This document shows, piece after piece, positions 36,440-46,435 of a DNA stretch of 64,000 nucleotides. The notes below the pieces were generated by a model. It did not search any database and had not been told where the DNA came from. It saw only the letters and a list, made by a program, of their open reading frames with translations. Source of the DNA: Strongylocentrotus purpuratus. Its lineage: Eukaryota > Echinodermata > Echinoidea > Camarodonta > Strongylocentrotidae. The position numbers and the translations under genes were made by a program. Each line of letters starts with the position of its first letter. Position 1 is the stretch's first letter. The DNA lies in NCBI RefSeq assembly GCF_000002235.5, contig NW_022145615.1:33859594-33923593 (forward strand). The letters run 5' to 3'.

Positions 36440-37556
36440 GTAAGAAGTTATCACGTAACATCGGTGTCATTAATAAAATTAAACGTTTCTTTCCACAACC
36501 CACCCTCGATGTACTATACTGTACTCTTGTCCTATCCATTTTCAATTATGGAATACTCGCATGGGGCCACCCTACTAACAAAACCTCAATAAACTCCTAC
36601 TACCACAAAAAAAGGCTAACTAGGATTATCTGCAAGATTCCATTTTTTAAGATCTTACTATTATAAAAGAGAGTGTTAGTGTGAGACGATAGCTTTTGTT
36701 GCAGATAATTCTAGTTAGCCTTTTTATGATTTATATTTGTATAATCTCGGTTGTTTATGTACCTTTTGGAGAAAAAAAAATCAGTTACCAGAGAAGCTGT
36801 TGCAAATCTTTAAAAAAAACAACAACAATGAAGTTCACAAGTACCCCACTCGTCAATCAAATGAATTTCATCTACCACAGACCAGAACCGTCACTGCTCA
36901 AAAGACTTGTATATATATATACCGGACCACGGCTATGGAACTCATTAAATGATAACATTAAATCAGCTCCTACTATTTTTTCATTTAAACGTAGACTTAA
37001 ACAGTAGATACAATAATTAAATGACAACATGTATAGACAAAACAGCTTTTGGAACAATAATATAATTAAAAAAAGAAGATAAACCAATTAGTAAGATAAG
37101 ACCAAAACATTGCAAAAGTAACCAGTGTGTAATGTCCCCGTCCTTCATGCTTTATTTTCCATTTTCTCTATCTTTCATTCTCTCCCCCTCTATAATTTGT
37201 TATTATTTCCATTATCCGTAATTTGTGTGTATATATACCAATGTTAAAGACAGCCTTTTTGTTTTGTAGCGCACGTGTGTGCGTGTGTGTGTGTGTGTGG
37301 GGGGGGGGGGGTGTAGGATACCTAAGCATTTACTTTTTCTGTTCTCAAGGGGTCTATAAACTACAAGCCATGCTTTTTAATAGACTCCTCCACTATGTTT
37401 TACCTCTGTGCCAATCTTAAATAATTTATTTGAATAATTGTATAATCATTTGTCATATCTTTGGTCAATATTATGTTATTGAATTTGTATATATTGCATA
37501 TTCATTTGATTATGTTATATTATGTGGAAATAAAAGGAACCTTGAAACCTTGAAAC
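36440..37556 (+). mobile_element. CR1/L2-like LINE, 3' part (copy C)
   Basis: Frames readable on the plus strand: NIGVINKIKRFFPQPTLDVL and IFNYGILAWGHPTNKTS (about 36445-36655), then HLPQTRT and GPRLWNSLNDNIKSAP (36860-37007). These are the C-terminal region of a LINE ORF2. A 3' UTR of about 550 bp follows, with tail CCTTGAAACCTTGAAAC. An inverted copy of the UTR end is at 41515-41882. It lies in intron 1 of SLC16-like gene A. Frameshifts and an internal inverted duplication show decay. Confidence 0.88.
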
Positions 37557-37756
37557 TTTATGATTAGAAGTTACCAAAGTTAGATACACGATTTTTGTAT
37601 ACGCCTGTACGAGCAGAGAGCACTATGTCCTTTTTTAAAAATTTGGTTTAGCTCTCTTCGTTTGCTTACAAATGAATAAACACTTCATTACCAGCTTTTT
37701 ACGTCCATGCAAAATCATTATTCTGATAACAATAAAATGGTTTTAACTTTACTTAC

Positions 37757-37943
37757 CAGCAAGATACCATAAGGATATATGGAGAGATATCAAAAGTCCC
37801 GTTGTTGCACTTGAAGATCCAAGATGTTTGATCAACTCAGGCATCAGAATACCAGATGAGACTGCCATTCCTTCTTCAATCATTTTAAGGCAGAACCTGG
37901 ATGTAAATATTATTTTCCCCCATATTTTTCCGTCAGAAGCCAT
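37757..37943 (-). CDS. SLC16/MCT-like gene A, exon 1
   Basis: The first coding exon begins at ATG 37943, directly preceded by an in-frame TAA, and ends at donor GCTG|GTAAGT (37756-37751) after 187 nt. It encodes MASDGKIWGK, then helix 1 (RFCLKMIEEGMAVSSGILMP) and helix 2 (TTGLLISLHISLWYLA). MCTs normally open helix 1 with D-G-G-W-G-W; here only DGxIWGK remains. The neighbouring gene B has the same exon length and a still more degenerate motif. Translation start is well supported. The 5' UTR and promoter lie to the right and are not identified. Confidence 0.92.
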
Positions 37944-38189
37944 TTAACATTGATTACTCAAGAGATGCGTGTCCCGCGCTGAGTTAACATTTAAAATGCA
38001 AAAATGGTTGCCGTCGCGTTGTGTGAGAGCGGGCTTCTTCCCTCTGTCCTCGATACAGAGTTAAATCGAGTCAAGTTATCTATGAACCAGCCAAGCACGA
38101 CTACATATTTTATTGGGTATTGATGATAAAGGCATGACAAAGGTGCATTGAGTAAACATGTTATCAAAGTGAATGAATAAACCCACATT

Positions 38190-38345
38190 GGCCGAGAAAA
38201 TCTACTTTAATGGCTAATAACTGAGTGGAAAGAGGCAAATGTAGATTTAATGTATTGCCCAAAGCCATTCGAGTGGCGGCGAGACTCGAACCGCGAACCA
38301 CGTGACCCACCGTCCGGGCTAGACCATGACACTCCTCTAAAGTTA
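38190..38345 (-). mobile_element. tRNA-derived SINE (family S1), partial
   Basis: On the minus strand, TGGTCTAGCCCGG (A-box region) and GCGGTTCGAGTCTCGCC (B-box region at about 38278-38294) lead into CATTTGCC and CCACTCAG, matching the head of the copy at 41180-41470. The tail is missing. Confidence 0.7.
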
Positions 38346-38362
38346 TTATGAATTGTTTTGCG

Positions 38363-38745
38363 TGGTTAATAATAACAATAATGATGATAGAAATACATGT
38401 AATAATATTAATAATAATACCAATAATGGTAATCGTAATGTCATTACTAATGGTGATAGTTATCATTACAGTTGTAGAAGTAGATTGTTATAATAATTAT
38501 TATAATGATGAAATTAATAATAATGATGATGAAATAATAATGAGTAGTTATACATTATTAATAATAATAACAACAAAATTAATATTAATAATATTGATAT
38601 CAATATCAATAACAATAATAATATTAATACTAATAATTATGATTATAATCATGAAAGTAATGATAATAATATTAATTATAACAATAGTTTTTATGATAAT
38701 AATATTAAAAATAATAATAATAACAATTGGGTTTATATAGCGCCT
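38363..38745. repeat. (AAT)n-type microsatellite, about 380 bp
   Basis: Almost pure A/T with ATAATA, ATGATG and TTAATA tracts. The long Ile/Met-rich frame across it is a composition artefact. Its right edge TTTATATAGCGCCTTTATAA looks like a SINE tail. Confidence 0.9.
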
Positions 38746-40154
38746 TTATAATTATAAAGCATCTGAAAAGTATATTTTAGCGTGGTAGACACACAGCCCA
38801 GAATAGTTCCTCTCTCCTCCTCTAAATCTCGTAATACAAGAGCCTATACTTATATAGCCATATAATTCAATGTAAATTTGAATACATTCGATGGATTTAA
38901 AAAAATATCTATTCCAGTGATCTTGTGTGTTTGAAAAACTGAAGATTAAGATAGGTTTTCAGGTTTTACTAATCGGTGTTTAAAATATGTGTATCATTCA
39001 TGACGTCATTATGACAGCAATGCCATGGTGCATCGCAGCTGCAATGTAATATAAAAATCGTCAGAGAATCGACATATATTTGTATTGCAAAGATCTGTAT
39101 TTTTATTCAATATTGCTTCAATTGATCGTATCACCATGCATTGAGGGAGCAACAAAGAGCTCAAACTTTTGTCCAGGAGGGTATGACAAAACTGAGGGGA
39201 GGCCTCTTTGGGGAAATAAAATCAAAGTATAAACAAATTGTGAAAAATATGTGGACACATAAAGGCCTATTCATGTACGCACAAAATTGATCATCGCAGA
39301 GTAACCATCATGTGAATAGCTGAAAAGGTTGAGAACTCTTTTCACAAGCTGAGAGAGCTCTTGTGTTCTGATCTTTTTGTGCTAAACTGGTACTGCAATG
39401 TCATAAGTTCATAATGTCAGGTCTAGTCTAGACTCCTCGTATAAACTACTAAATAGAATTTCAATCTAACTCTGTATCTTGTCAAATTGGTTCAGTGAGT
39501 ACGCTCGTTATTTGTATTATACGTAACTTAAATAATCGTTTTATAAATGTTCAACTCACGAACAATATTTTAAACTCCTTATTGCATTTGTGTCAAACTT
39601 GCATGCTGGTGCTTATATTAATGGCATTAAATCACCTCTTTTCTCCTCTATTTTGTATATCTCTGCTGAACTAATTCGTACGGTCATTACTGGGAAGTTA
39701 ATGCTATTGTTTTATGTTTATAATAATGGGTACTCATTTGAGGTTAAAAATGCTATTATTATGTGAGGTCTTAAAACTGTTACGTAACGGACCTATATTT
39801 GTATACACCCGGTTTACCATTGACAACAATTTTAACAACCTGCATATAGCTTATACATAACAAAACATGATATCTTTGAATAAAAGATGAGCTATAACAC
39901 AGTAAATAATCACTTCACCAGACCCTTGACATTTTTTAGTTTAAATATTTATCTATTTCATTTATAGTGGCATTTCTGTCTAAATTAGGTTAAGTTGTGA
40001 TTATTTTCTTTTATATTTTTTCCCTCTCTAGTTGGTCTTAAAAATTGTATTATAAATGGTTGTGCAATATTCGTGTGTCTTATTACAACAAGCAGTTAAA
40101 ACAAATCAAAATAGTCCATTATCCGAGGTATAGTTCCAAAGAAATAAAAGATTG
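38746..40154. other. AT-rich sequence, no gene seen
   Basis: No supported exon. A palindromic TGACGTCA lies near 39001 without a recognisable core promoter. This region is upstream of SLC16-like gene A, whose first exon is at 37943, so its promoter may lie nearby. Confidence 0.4.
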
Positions 40155-40420
40155 CTAAAGAAAGCCCCTTTACATAAAAAGGGTGACATATTAATCCCAA
40201 ATAACTACAGACTAATTTCTATACTGTCTTGTTTAATATCTAAAAATGCTGGAAAGGATAAACCAAAAACAGCATGTTCAAGTAGTGCAACACTTGAATA
40301 GAGACAACGTACTTTCTTTACACCAATCGGGGTTTCGTCCAAAACACTCTACTTCTACGTCATTGACCAACGTCAAGGATCAATGGTTAAAGGCTAATAG
40401 GAACTTATAGATTTGCACGA
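40155..40420 (+). pseudogene. LINE reverse transcriptase fragment (copy F)
   Basis: Across two frames the sequence reads APLHKKGD, PNNYRLISILSCL, then (after a frameshift) HLNRDNVLSLHQSGFRPKHS and TSTSLTNVKDQWLKA. These are the conserved N-terminal motifs of LINE reverse transcriptases (HKKGD...NYRPISLL...QSGFRxxHST). It resembles the corresponding part of the long LINE at 51.2-55.4 kb and is 5' and 3' truncated. Confidence 0.88.
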
Positions 40421-40482
40421 CGAGAACGTGGACTGCAACGTGTGACATCCTTTTAATGCAATGCGACGTCCTTTTAACAGAC

Positions 40483-40548
40483 GGACAGGCAGACAAACAA
40501 ACAAACAGACATCGATGTCTGATTCACTTGCTTACACCGAGAGATGGC
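40483..40548 (+). repeat. (CAGA)/(CAAA) repeat with conserved flank, copy 2
   Basis: Microsatellite followed by GATGTCTGATTCACTTGCTT and ACACCGAGAGAT, as at 26581-26660. Confidence 0.7.
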
Positions 40549-40654
40549 CACACAGAGGATTTTTTGTCTGTTGGGGACCGGGGAAAAAAGCAATGAATTA
40601 TTGATAATTTATTGCATTTTCTTTGTTTTTTTAATGTGTGGGGGTTACCCTCTA

Positions 40655-40810
40655 TCCTAGCCCCCGCTGCGTACAGTCATGATTCAGTGGCAAAGCAATT
40701 GCCTCGTAACTGTGAGGCCCCAGGATCAAAACCATGTCAATGTGCTATATTAGTGCACTTTTGTGAGGCATTAATCCTCATTACTGTCAGATATGACTTA
40801 AGGACGTAGG
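40655..40810 (+). mobile_element. tRNA-derived SINE (third type), diverged
   Basis: A plus-strand tRNA-like head with CAGTGGCAAAGCAATTG (A-box region) and CCCCAGGATCAAAACC (B-box region), followed by a short body ending GACTTAAGGACGTAGG. No 3' poly-A or microsatellite tail is obvious. Confidence 0.5.
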
Positions 40811-41179
40811 TCCCCTAGTTAATAAGCATAGTAGCATACACATGCTTTAGCAGTCACGATAAATAAACGCTCGTAAATTATCATTCAATAAAATCTGAGA
40901 AAGTAAATTATAATCTAGATCTATTAGGAATAAATCATTGTCAAAATCATTCCATAAATTGGGGTAAAAAAATATGTATTCTACCTTTATGACCAACAGT
41001 CACAGTGTATATAATTTTTTTTTTAAAAGAACTATATACAACAATTCAGGTGCAGCCGAGGGTCATTAAAAGCCTACCAGGTTAAGAGCGCGTCCGACAT
41101 GGACAATGAATATATCAAAATCAATACATTCTTATGGAATTTCAAAGGAATCATGGCAAATAAGCATGCATGTCAATTT

Positions 41180-41470
41180 AATAATTATAGTGCTTATATA
41201 GCGCCTAACACTTACTTTGTCAGAAGTCTCTATAAGCGCTCTACAATAATGCAGCATAATTACCCTGGCTTTAGCAGTGCAGCTGTTACGCGCACTGCCT
41301 TTCAAGGAATAAATTCCTACCAGGTACCCATTTACTTCACCTGGGTGGAGTGTGGCAAATGTAGATCAATGTCTTGCCAAAGGACATTAGTGCAGCGGCG
41401 GGACTCGAACCGCGGACCTTGTGATCGACAGTCCGGCGACGTATCCACTCGAATGAACATGTTACGAAAC
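41180..41470 (-). mobile_element. tRNA-derived SINE (family S1), best copy
   Basis: On the minus strand a tRNA-like head (GCGGTTCGAGTCCCGCC at 41397-41413, B box) is followed by the body CCACTCCACCCAGGTGAAGT, TACCTGGTAGGAATTTATTC, GTAACAGCTGCACTGCTAAA and the tail AGCGCTTATAGAGACTTCTG then AGGCGCTATATAAGCACTAT. The tail is shared with the split copy at 31075-32760. This copy has a single CTTCTGAC and so records the unoccupied target of the hAT-like insertion. Confidence 0.85.
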
Positions 41471-41514
41471 TCCAGACCTATTTGCGAATGCGAATGCCCG
41501 TGATCACCTATAAG

Positions 41515-41882
41515 GTTTCCAAGGTTTCTTTTTTTTCTTCCACATAATATAACATTATCAAATGAATATGCAGTATATACAAATTCAATAACATAATATT
41601 AACCAAAGATACTACAAATGATTAAACAATTATTCAAATATACCCTTTAGAATTGGCACAGTGGTGTAATATAGTGCATGCGTCTATTAAAAAAGCACGG
41701 CTCGTATTTTATAGACCCCTTGAGAATAAAAAAATTACAAGTGCTCTGTGATATAATTAGAAAATATATGTATAAAAATGCTTAGGAAATCCTACACCCC
41801 CCCCCCTCCCCTCTATGCTACAAAACAAAAAGGCTGTCTTTAACATTGGTGTATACACAACAAATTACAGATGATGGAAATA
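41515..41882 (-). mobile_element. LINE 3' UTR end, inverted copy of 37200-37556
   Basis: On the minus strand it matches the 3' end of the LINE at 36440-37556: TACACCAATGTTAAAGACAG, GGGGTCTATAAA, TTGTATATACTGCATATTCA and tail GGAAACCTTGGAAACC. Only the non-coding end is present, as expected for a short 5'-truncated LINE insertion. Confidence 0.9.
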
Positions 41883-41944
41883 ATATCAAATGATAACCCT
41901 TGTAGCAGAGATAGAGAGAGTGTGTGCTTTAGTGTGTCTGTGTT

Positions 41945-42290
41945 TTATCTATGCCCCCTCCTGGCAAAAAAAAAAGAAGTCAAAGGGGGAGGGGTGGAAG
42001 TTGAGAGAAAAAAGGACCCCCCCCCCCTCGTTGAGCGAAAAAAGTGCTTCCCCCCTCCCCCGCTTATTCGCCGGCTGGTTGATTCGCCGCTAAATATCTC
42101 ACGAATTGGGTTTTTAAAAAAATCCCCCCCCCCCCTTGAGCACAAAAAAACCCACAAAATATGTTTTACTTTTTCTTCCGCCATTTGTAAACCACTGACT
42201 GAAACACAGATAAATGATGTCTTTAAAAGTCTAAAACAACCCCCAGGGGTGTGAACACCTGAAACACCCCCTGTTTGCCAAGGGGGACAC
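41945..42290. repeat. Homopolymer-rich repeat related to hAT-like elements
   Basis: Several C runs (42020-42029, 42124-42134) alternate with GAAAAAA. The segment CCCCCGCTTATTCGCCGGCT is the inverse of sequence inside the element at 45811-46189, so the two share an interior. No terminal repeats found here. The 127-codon frame across it is not considered a gene. Confidence 0.5.
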
Positions 42291-42299
42291 GCCAAATGG

Positions 42300-43032
42300 A
42301 ATTTAGTATGATAGAACTTGAGGCAATTGATTTGTCTGAAGTGTGTACATAAAGGTTCAAAGGAAATAAGTTAGTTCTTTATCTTCAAAACATTATTTGC
42401 GGAGAAAGAGTTCATGAGTTTATGATCGCGCAAATTGGTGTGACACGTGATTCGCATTGGTTTCTTTTGTATCAGGAAATTCTATCAAGTTGAGTATTCC
42501 ACATGTGCCTACGGCAAGTATTCCATAATGCAACCAAGGAAGTACTTAGGTGAAGTACAAATTAAGCAGTATACAAGATGTAAATTACAATCTTACCTTG
42601 TTCAAAATACCAATATTTCTAGAGATTATTTTACAAACATCAACATGCAGCTTCCATGAAGTTTATCATCTACTATTACTACCAGGAACCTCGTAGAAGA
42701 GGTATAAAGATTGCCATTTTTAGTGAGCAAGTTGAAGGTATTTCGAAATTTTCTTTAAAACTGAGTATTAGGAAGGCGATTTTCGCAAAGTCGGTCAGTG
42801 ATGGGGTATGTCACAATGGAGCTACGGCCCCACAGAAAGAAAGCCATTTTTAGAACTTTAGAGGGCTGTATTTATATCATGCGTGATCATTCGTGCGTGA
42901 AATTCGGCATGGATACGAGCAATGATAAAAATGCTATACAAAATCGATACAAAATCGATACAAAAGTTATGTCAATTTTCGATTTTTGGGGATTTTGTAG
43001 GGGGATTCCCGGGGGATTCCCGGGGGATTCCC
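42300..43032. other. Sequence without a recognisable gene
   Basis: Short frames only. A triple direct repeat of CGGGGGATTC lies at about 43000-43031, just before the Harbinger-like element. Confidence 0.4.
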
Positions 43033-43264
43033 TAATGCCTCAGTCACACCTTTGCGTATTTGGCTTGCGTGTTGCTAGGTGTTTATATGGCAAGCCGTTT
43101 TAAAGGTAAAGACCAGTATTGGAAACGCCCCAATTTTAAAAAAATGAAATGGAAGCTCTTATTACCAATCATGTGAAAGAATATGTTTTGACTAATACAT
43201 GATGATAAATTTTTTGTCGAGAAACCGCCTACTAATTGATATATTTGGTAAAATATTTTATCTA

Positions 43265-43505
43265 TTGGTGTGTGAGAGACAAACGCACGTGTGCGTATAG
43301 TCCTATATACATCTTTCTGTGTACAGTGCTTGTAACTTTACGAAGACTGGGCCAAATTTCTTATTATTTTGATGATTCCAGAACCTTACAGTACACACCA
43401 ATACTTATATGCTAGATGATCAACCTTTTCTGATCGATTCCACAACGTTTCTTTCACAATGCAATCGCATGACCATAATTGTTCTTTATCTTTAACATTA
43501 ATTCC
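43265..43505 (-). repeat. Dispersed repeat R1, inverted copy nested in the MITE
   Basis: Reverse complement of about 32890-33110, sharing TTACAAGCACTGTACACAGA, CAAATTTCTTAT and GCAATCGCATGACC. It interrupts the Harbinger-like element and is therefore the younger or a co-mobilised insertion. Confidence 0.85.
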
Positions 43506-43593
43506 TATTTCTTGATATCAAGAACTGAATTCTTAATATCAAGAATTACCATTGCTTTACAACAGAAAGTCATTTCTTGATATCAAGAAATAG
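43504..43593. repeat. Palindrome cluster TTCTTGATATCAAGAA
   Basis: Perfect 16-bp palindromes at 43509-43524 and 43574-43589, and a one-mismatch version TTCTTAATATCAAGAA at 43530-43545. The outer pair extends to CCTATTTC.../...GAAATAGG, so the whole block can form a hairpin. Confidence 0.9.
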
Positions 43594-44299
43594 GACTAGA
43601 TGTTAAAATGGCTTGCCATAAACACGCAGCAATACGCAAGCAATATACACTAAGGTGTGACCATAGACCTACGTCTACGGTGTGACTGAGGCATAACGGA
43701 AGTCTCTGTCGACTACACGTGACACAAATAAGATACTAAACTTCCCGCATTGGCACAATACACCACACGCATCATGTTGGTCTCTAATAAATGATTATAC
43801 TCTCATTCGCCCATCGAAACAGGTTTATTAACAGTGGAATATACAAAATCAAACATCCTTCTTCTCCACCTCTTCATAAATGTTTGAGAATTTGATCACT
43901 CATTTCAAAGTAAGTTGATAAATGACATGATTTGCTGTGTGTTTGATTATTTATGTGAAGCACGTATATTTCCCCGTGAATGTATTTTGGCATAAATGGT
44001 GAATTCGTTGGTAGGTCAAATGACGCCCGAATCGTGTGGTGTTCTGATATCTGGTATTTTGCAGAATACGGAAGTGCAGCTCAGAAAGCTTACTTTCTTT
44101 TCCTGCTTTTTGGCACGTTCGGACCATGCAACAGACTCTTCTTGATTGACTGATAAACGCTCGGTGTCTAATAATATTATTGCTAGGCATAGTGGCACTC
44201 AAAGTTTTAAGTTTCCGATAATAATGTAAACCATTATTTTCTATATAAGGCTTCCAAGTGGTACAACAAATCAGTGCATTTAATATCTTTAGCGCAGTA

Positions 44300-44391
44300 C
44301 CCGGATGACTGAGCAATACGAAAACAATATTGGTATGTCATCCGGATGACTGACCGATATTGTTTTCGTATTATTTGCTCAGTCATCCGGG
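44300..44391. repeat. Near-perfect hairpin of about 90 bp
   Basis: CCCGGATGACTGAGCAATAC with AAAACAATATTGGT and its inverse (ACCGATATTGTTTTCGTATT, GCTCAGTCATCCGGG) meet around a central GTCATCCGGATGAC. Likely a tiny foldback MITE. Confidence 0.9.
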
Positions 44392-44689
44392 AACTTCAAT
44401 TGTCGATTAAGATATTGATTGAGAGAGCATATAGCTCTCATTTTTTCTTCCAATATGTACAATTAAAAAACAAACAATTTAACAGTATGTCATGCATAAT
44501 TTCATGTTTACATCAAAATAACAGAGTAATACATACATAAGAGCTAGTAATACCAAATAAATGAAAGAAAAGGGTGTTCTGAAAAAAAACCTCAAGGGCT
44601 TGTAATGAGGGGATCACCAGAGTAAAAAAAAAAAGGAAAAAAAATAGTTGTATACAAATGAATTATGAATAATGCTAACGACAGCCGGA

Positions 44690-45335
44690 GGGGTGTGGCC
44701 GCTGCGACGCCACACTCCAGCACTCTACAAAGCTGAGTAGCAGGGTAAATTGACATTATTTAATTTGATCATTTAGAGAGAAGGAATCTTTTCATTCGTT
44801 TTTTCAAAAGTTCATTGAATTGTGTGTGTTGAATGTCAGAAGGCAAGGAATTCCAGAGAATGGGGCCAAGGTAACGAACTGATTTTGAAAGTATATTCGT
44901 TTCTGTTTTCCAGAGATGGAATTTGGCTGACTGTCGAGTTGAGTAAGCATGGACATTTTCGTTTAAACAAAACATTTGAATAAGATAAAGAGTGAGGCGT
45001 TTGGTAAAAATCTTGTGCATCAATATTCTTGTTAATTAAAGATCGTTCTTTTAGAGTCATGTGTTTATCACAATAGAACTGAAATTGATATAAAAACAAA
45101 TCGTTTGCTTTATCAGCATCGTTTGTATCCAGAACATCTTGCCAATCATTTTTTCGTAGGTCATTTAGAAAAGCGTTTAAAGCCAAAGGAGTTATATCAC
45201 GGTGTAAAATCCTTGTACTTATATTGTTTTTTTTTAATGAAATATCAAATTCTGCGAGATGAAAGATGGGATAATGGTCACTGACATCTGACAGTAATAT
45301 AATTATATACCGGAGGAACAATTTTCATTAATAAC
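44690..45335 (-). mobile_element. LINE remnant with the reverse transcriptase deleted (copy D)
   Basis: On the minus strand the frame beginning near 45321 contains SDVSDHYPIFH, the C-terminal SDHxP motif of a LINE endonuclease, and the following linker. The next readable block (44769-45010) is AYSTRQSAKFHLWKTET and SVRYLGPILWNSLPSDI, from the far C-terminus of ORF2. The polymerase core is missing, so an internal deletion joined the endonuclease end to the C-terminal end, with a frame change near 45010-45020. Confidence 0.85.
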
Positions 45336-45348
45336 ATTCGTATCATGG

Positions 45349-45480
45349 CGATATTACACGAAAACAAAGCCATATCTACCAAGGTAAATCAATTTTTTTT
45401 AATTTCGCTAGTCAGACTAATATAGATAATAATAATAATATTGTATGGCTTTGTTTTCGTGTGATACAAGAATATATCGC
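45349..45480. repeat. Hairpin element
   Basis: Left arm GCGATATTACACGAAAACAA AGCCATA; right arm TATGGCTTTGTTTTCGTGTG then ATATATCGC. The right arm carries about ten extra bases. Directly beside the broken LINE at 44690-45335. Confidence 0.85.
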
Positions 45481-45810
45481 TCTCGCTAAGACGATATCAG
45501 ACTCGTCTTTGATTGAATTTTGAAATACTCATGCTACTGATAGTTGAATTAGAAAAGATCGAACATCGGAAACACACAAAAAGCCACACAAGGGACTGCC
45601 GTCAAAAGCACTTCTGAGCCTTAGACTAGCAGTTGCTTTCGGCTGAATCATTTATTATATATCACAAACCATCAAGACAGAACTCATGAAGTTAGGTAGG
45701 GATACTTCGTTTGAAAACAAAATTTCTCTGAGACGCATAAAGTAAGAAACATGCCAGAAAAGCAAGAAAAACATTACAGTAATAGTTCAAATGTAAAAAT
45801 ATAGGAATGG

Positions 45811-45868
45811 CAGGGGCGGATCCAGGAATTTCTTCCAGGGGGCACACGGGGGGGGGGGGGTTAAGAGG

Positions 45869-45900
<32 letters not shown>

Positions 45901-46189
45901 TTTGGTCCCAAAATAAGCGGGGGGGGGGGGGTGGGGTAAAAGCACATTTTTAATTTTTTTTGTGCCGAAAAAAAAAACCGCAACGACTCAGCCAGCCGCT
46001 GAATAAGCGGAGGGGGGGGGGGGGGGGGGGGGGGGGAGTGCGCACTAATTTTTTTTTTTTTTTTTTTTGGCCGGGGGGGGGGGCATGTCCCTGTTTGCCA
46101 GTACATTTTTGGCAAATTTGGGGCTGATTTCAACACATTTTGGGGGACGGGGGGCACGTGCCCCCTGTGCCCCCCTGGATCCGCCACTG
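45811..46189. mobile_element. hAT-like MITE, 379 bp
   Basis: Starts CAGGGGCGGATCCAGG and ends CCTGGATCCGCCACTG, matching the ends of the 24069 element. The interior has G runs (one of about 25 at 46012-46036), an (AT)n tract and T runs. No clean 8-bp duplication: flanks read AGGAATGG and AATGTTGT. It lies about 220 bp before the exon that starts the glycine-zipper gene. Confidence 0.85.
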
Positions 46190-46435
46190 AATGTTGTAGT
46201 TCATAACTTTTGCTGATCCCTGATTTTTTTATTTGTTTACTCACCAAAAATGTATGGTTAACAAGTTTGTCAACAACTTTGTTTTCAAATTAAAAAAAAA
46301 AAGGTGGAGTCACTTTTTTGAGAAGAACCCAGAATAAGCTTTTCCAGTTATTTCTTATACATTGGTATAATTTATTAACATATTATTTTTTATTTGTATT
46401 TTCAGCCTTCCCTTGCAACAATTTAAAACTCAAAT

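Larger units (their letters stand above)
43033..43696. mobile_element. PIF/Harbinger-like MITE with TAA target duplication
   Basis: The element 43036-43693 has inverted ends TGCCTCAGTCACACC and GGTGTGACTGAGGCA, flanked by TAA at 43033-43035 and 43694-43696. A 3-bp TWA duplication is the signature of PIF/Harbinger. Subterminal inverted text also matches: TTGCGTATT...GGCTTGC on the left against GCTTGCCA...AATACGCAAGC on the right. It hosts two further repeats (43265-43505 and 43504-43593). No transposase frame. Confidence 0.92.

Noticed and set aside
38348..38740. 130-codon Ile/Met-rich open frame that looks like a membrane protein
   Set aside because: It is a translation of an (AAT)n-type microsatellite with no start context, no homology and no splice signals.
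41871..42254. 127-codon frame with Pro-rich segments
   Set aside because: Crosses C homopolymers and text shared with the hAT-like element at 45811; not a gene.
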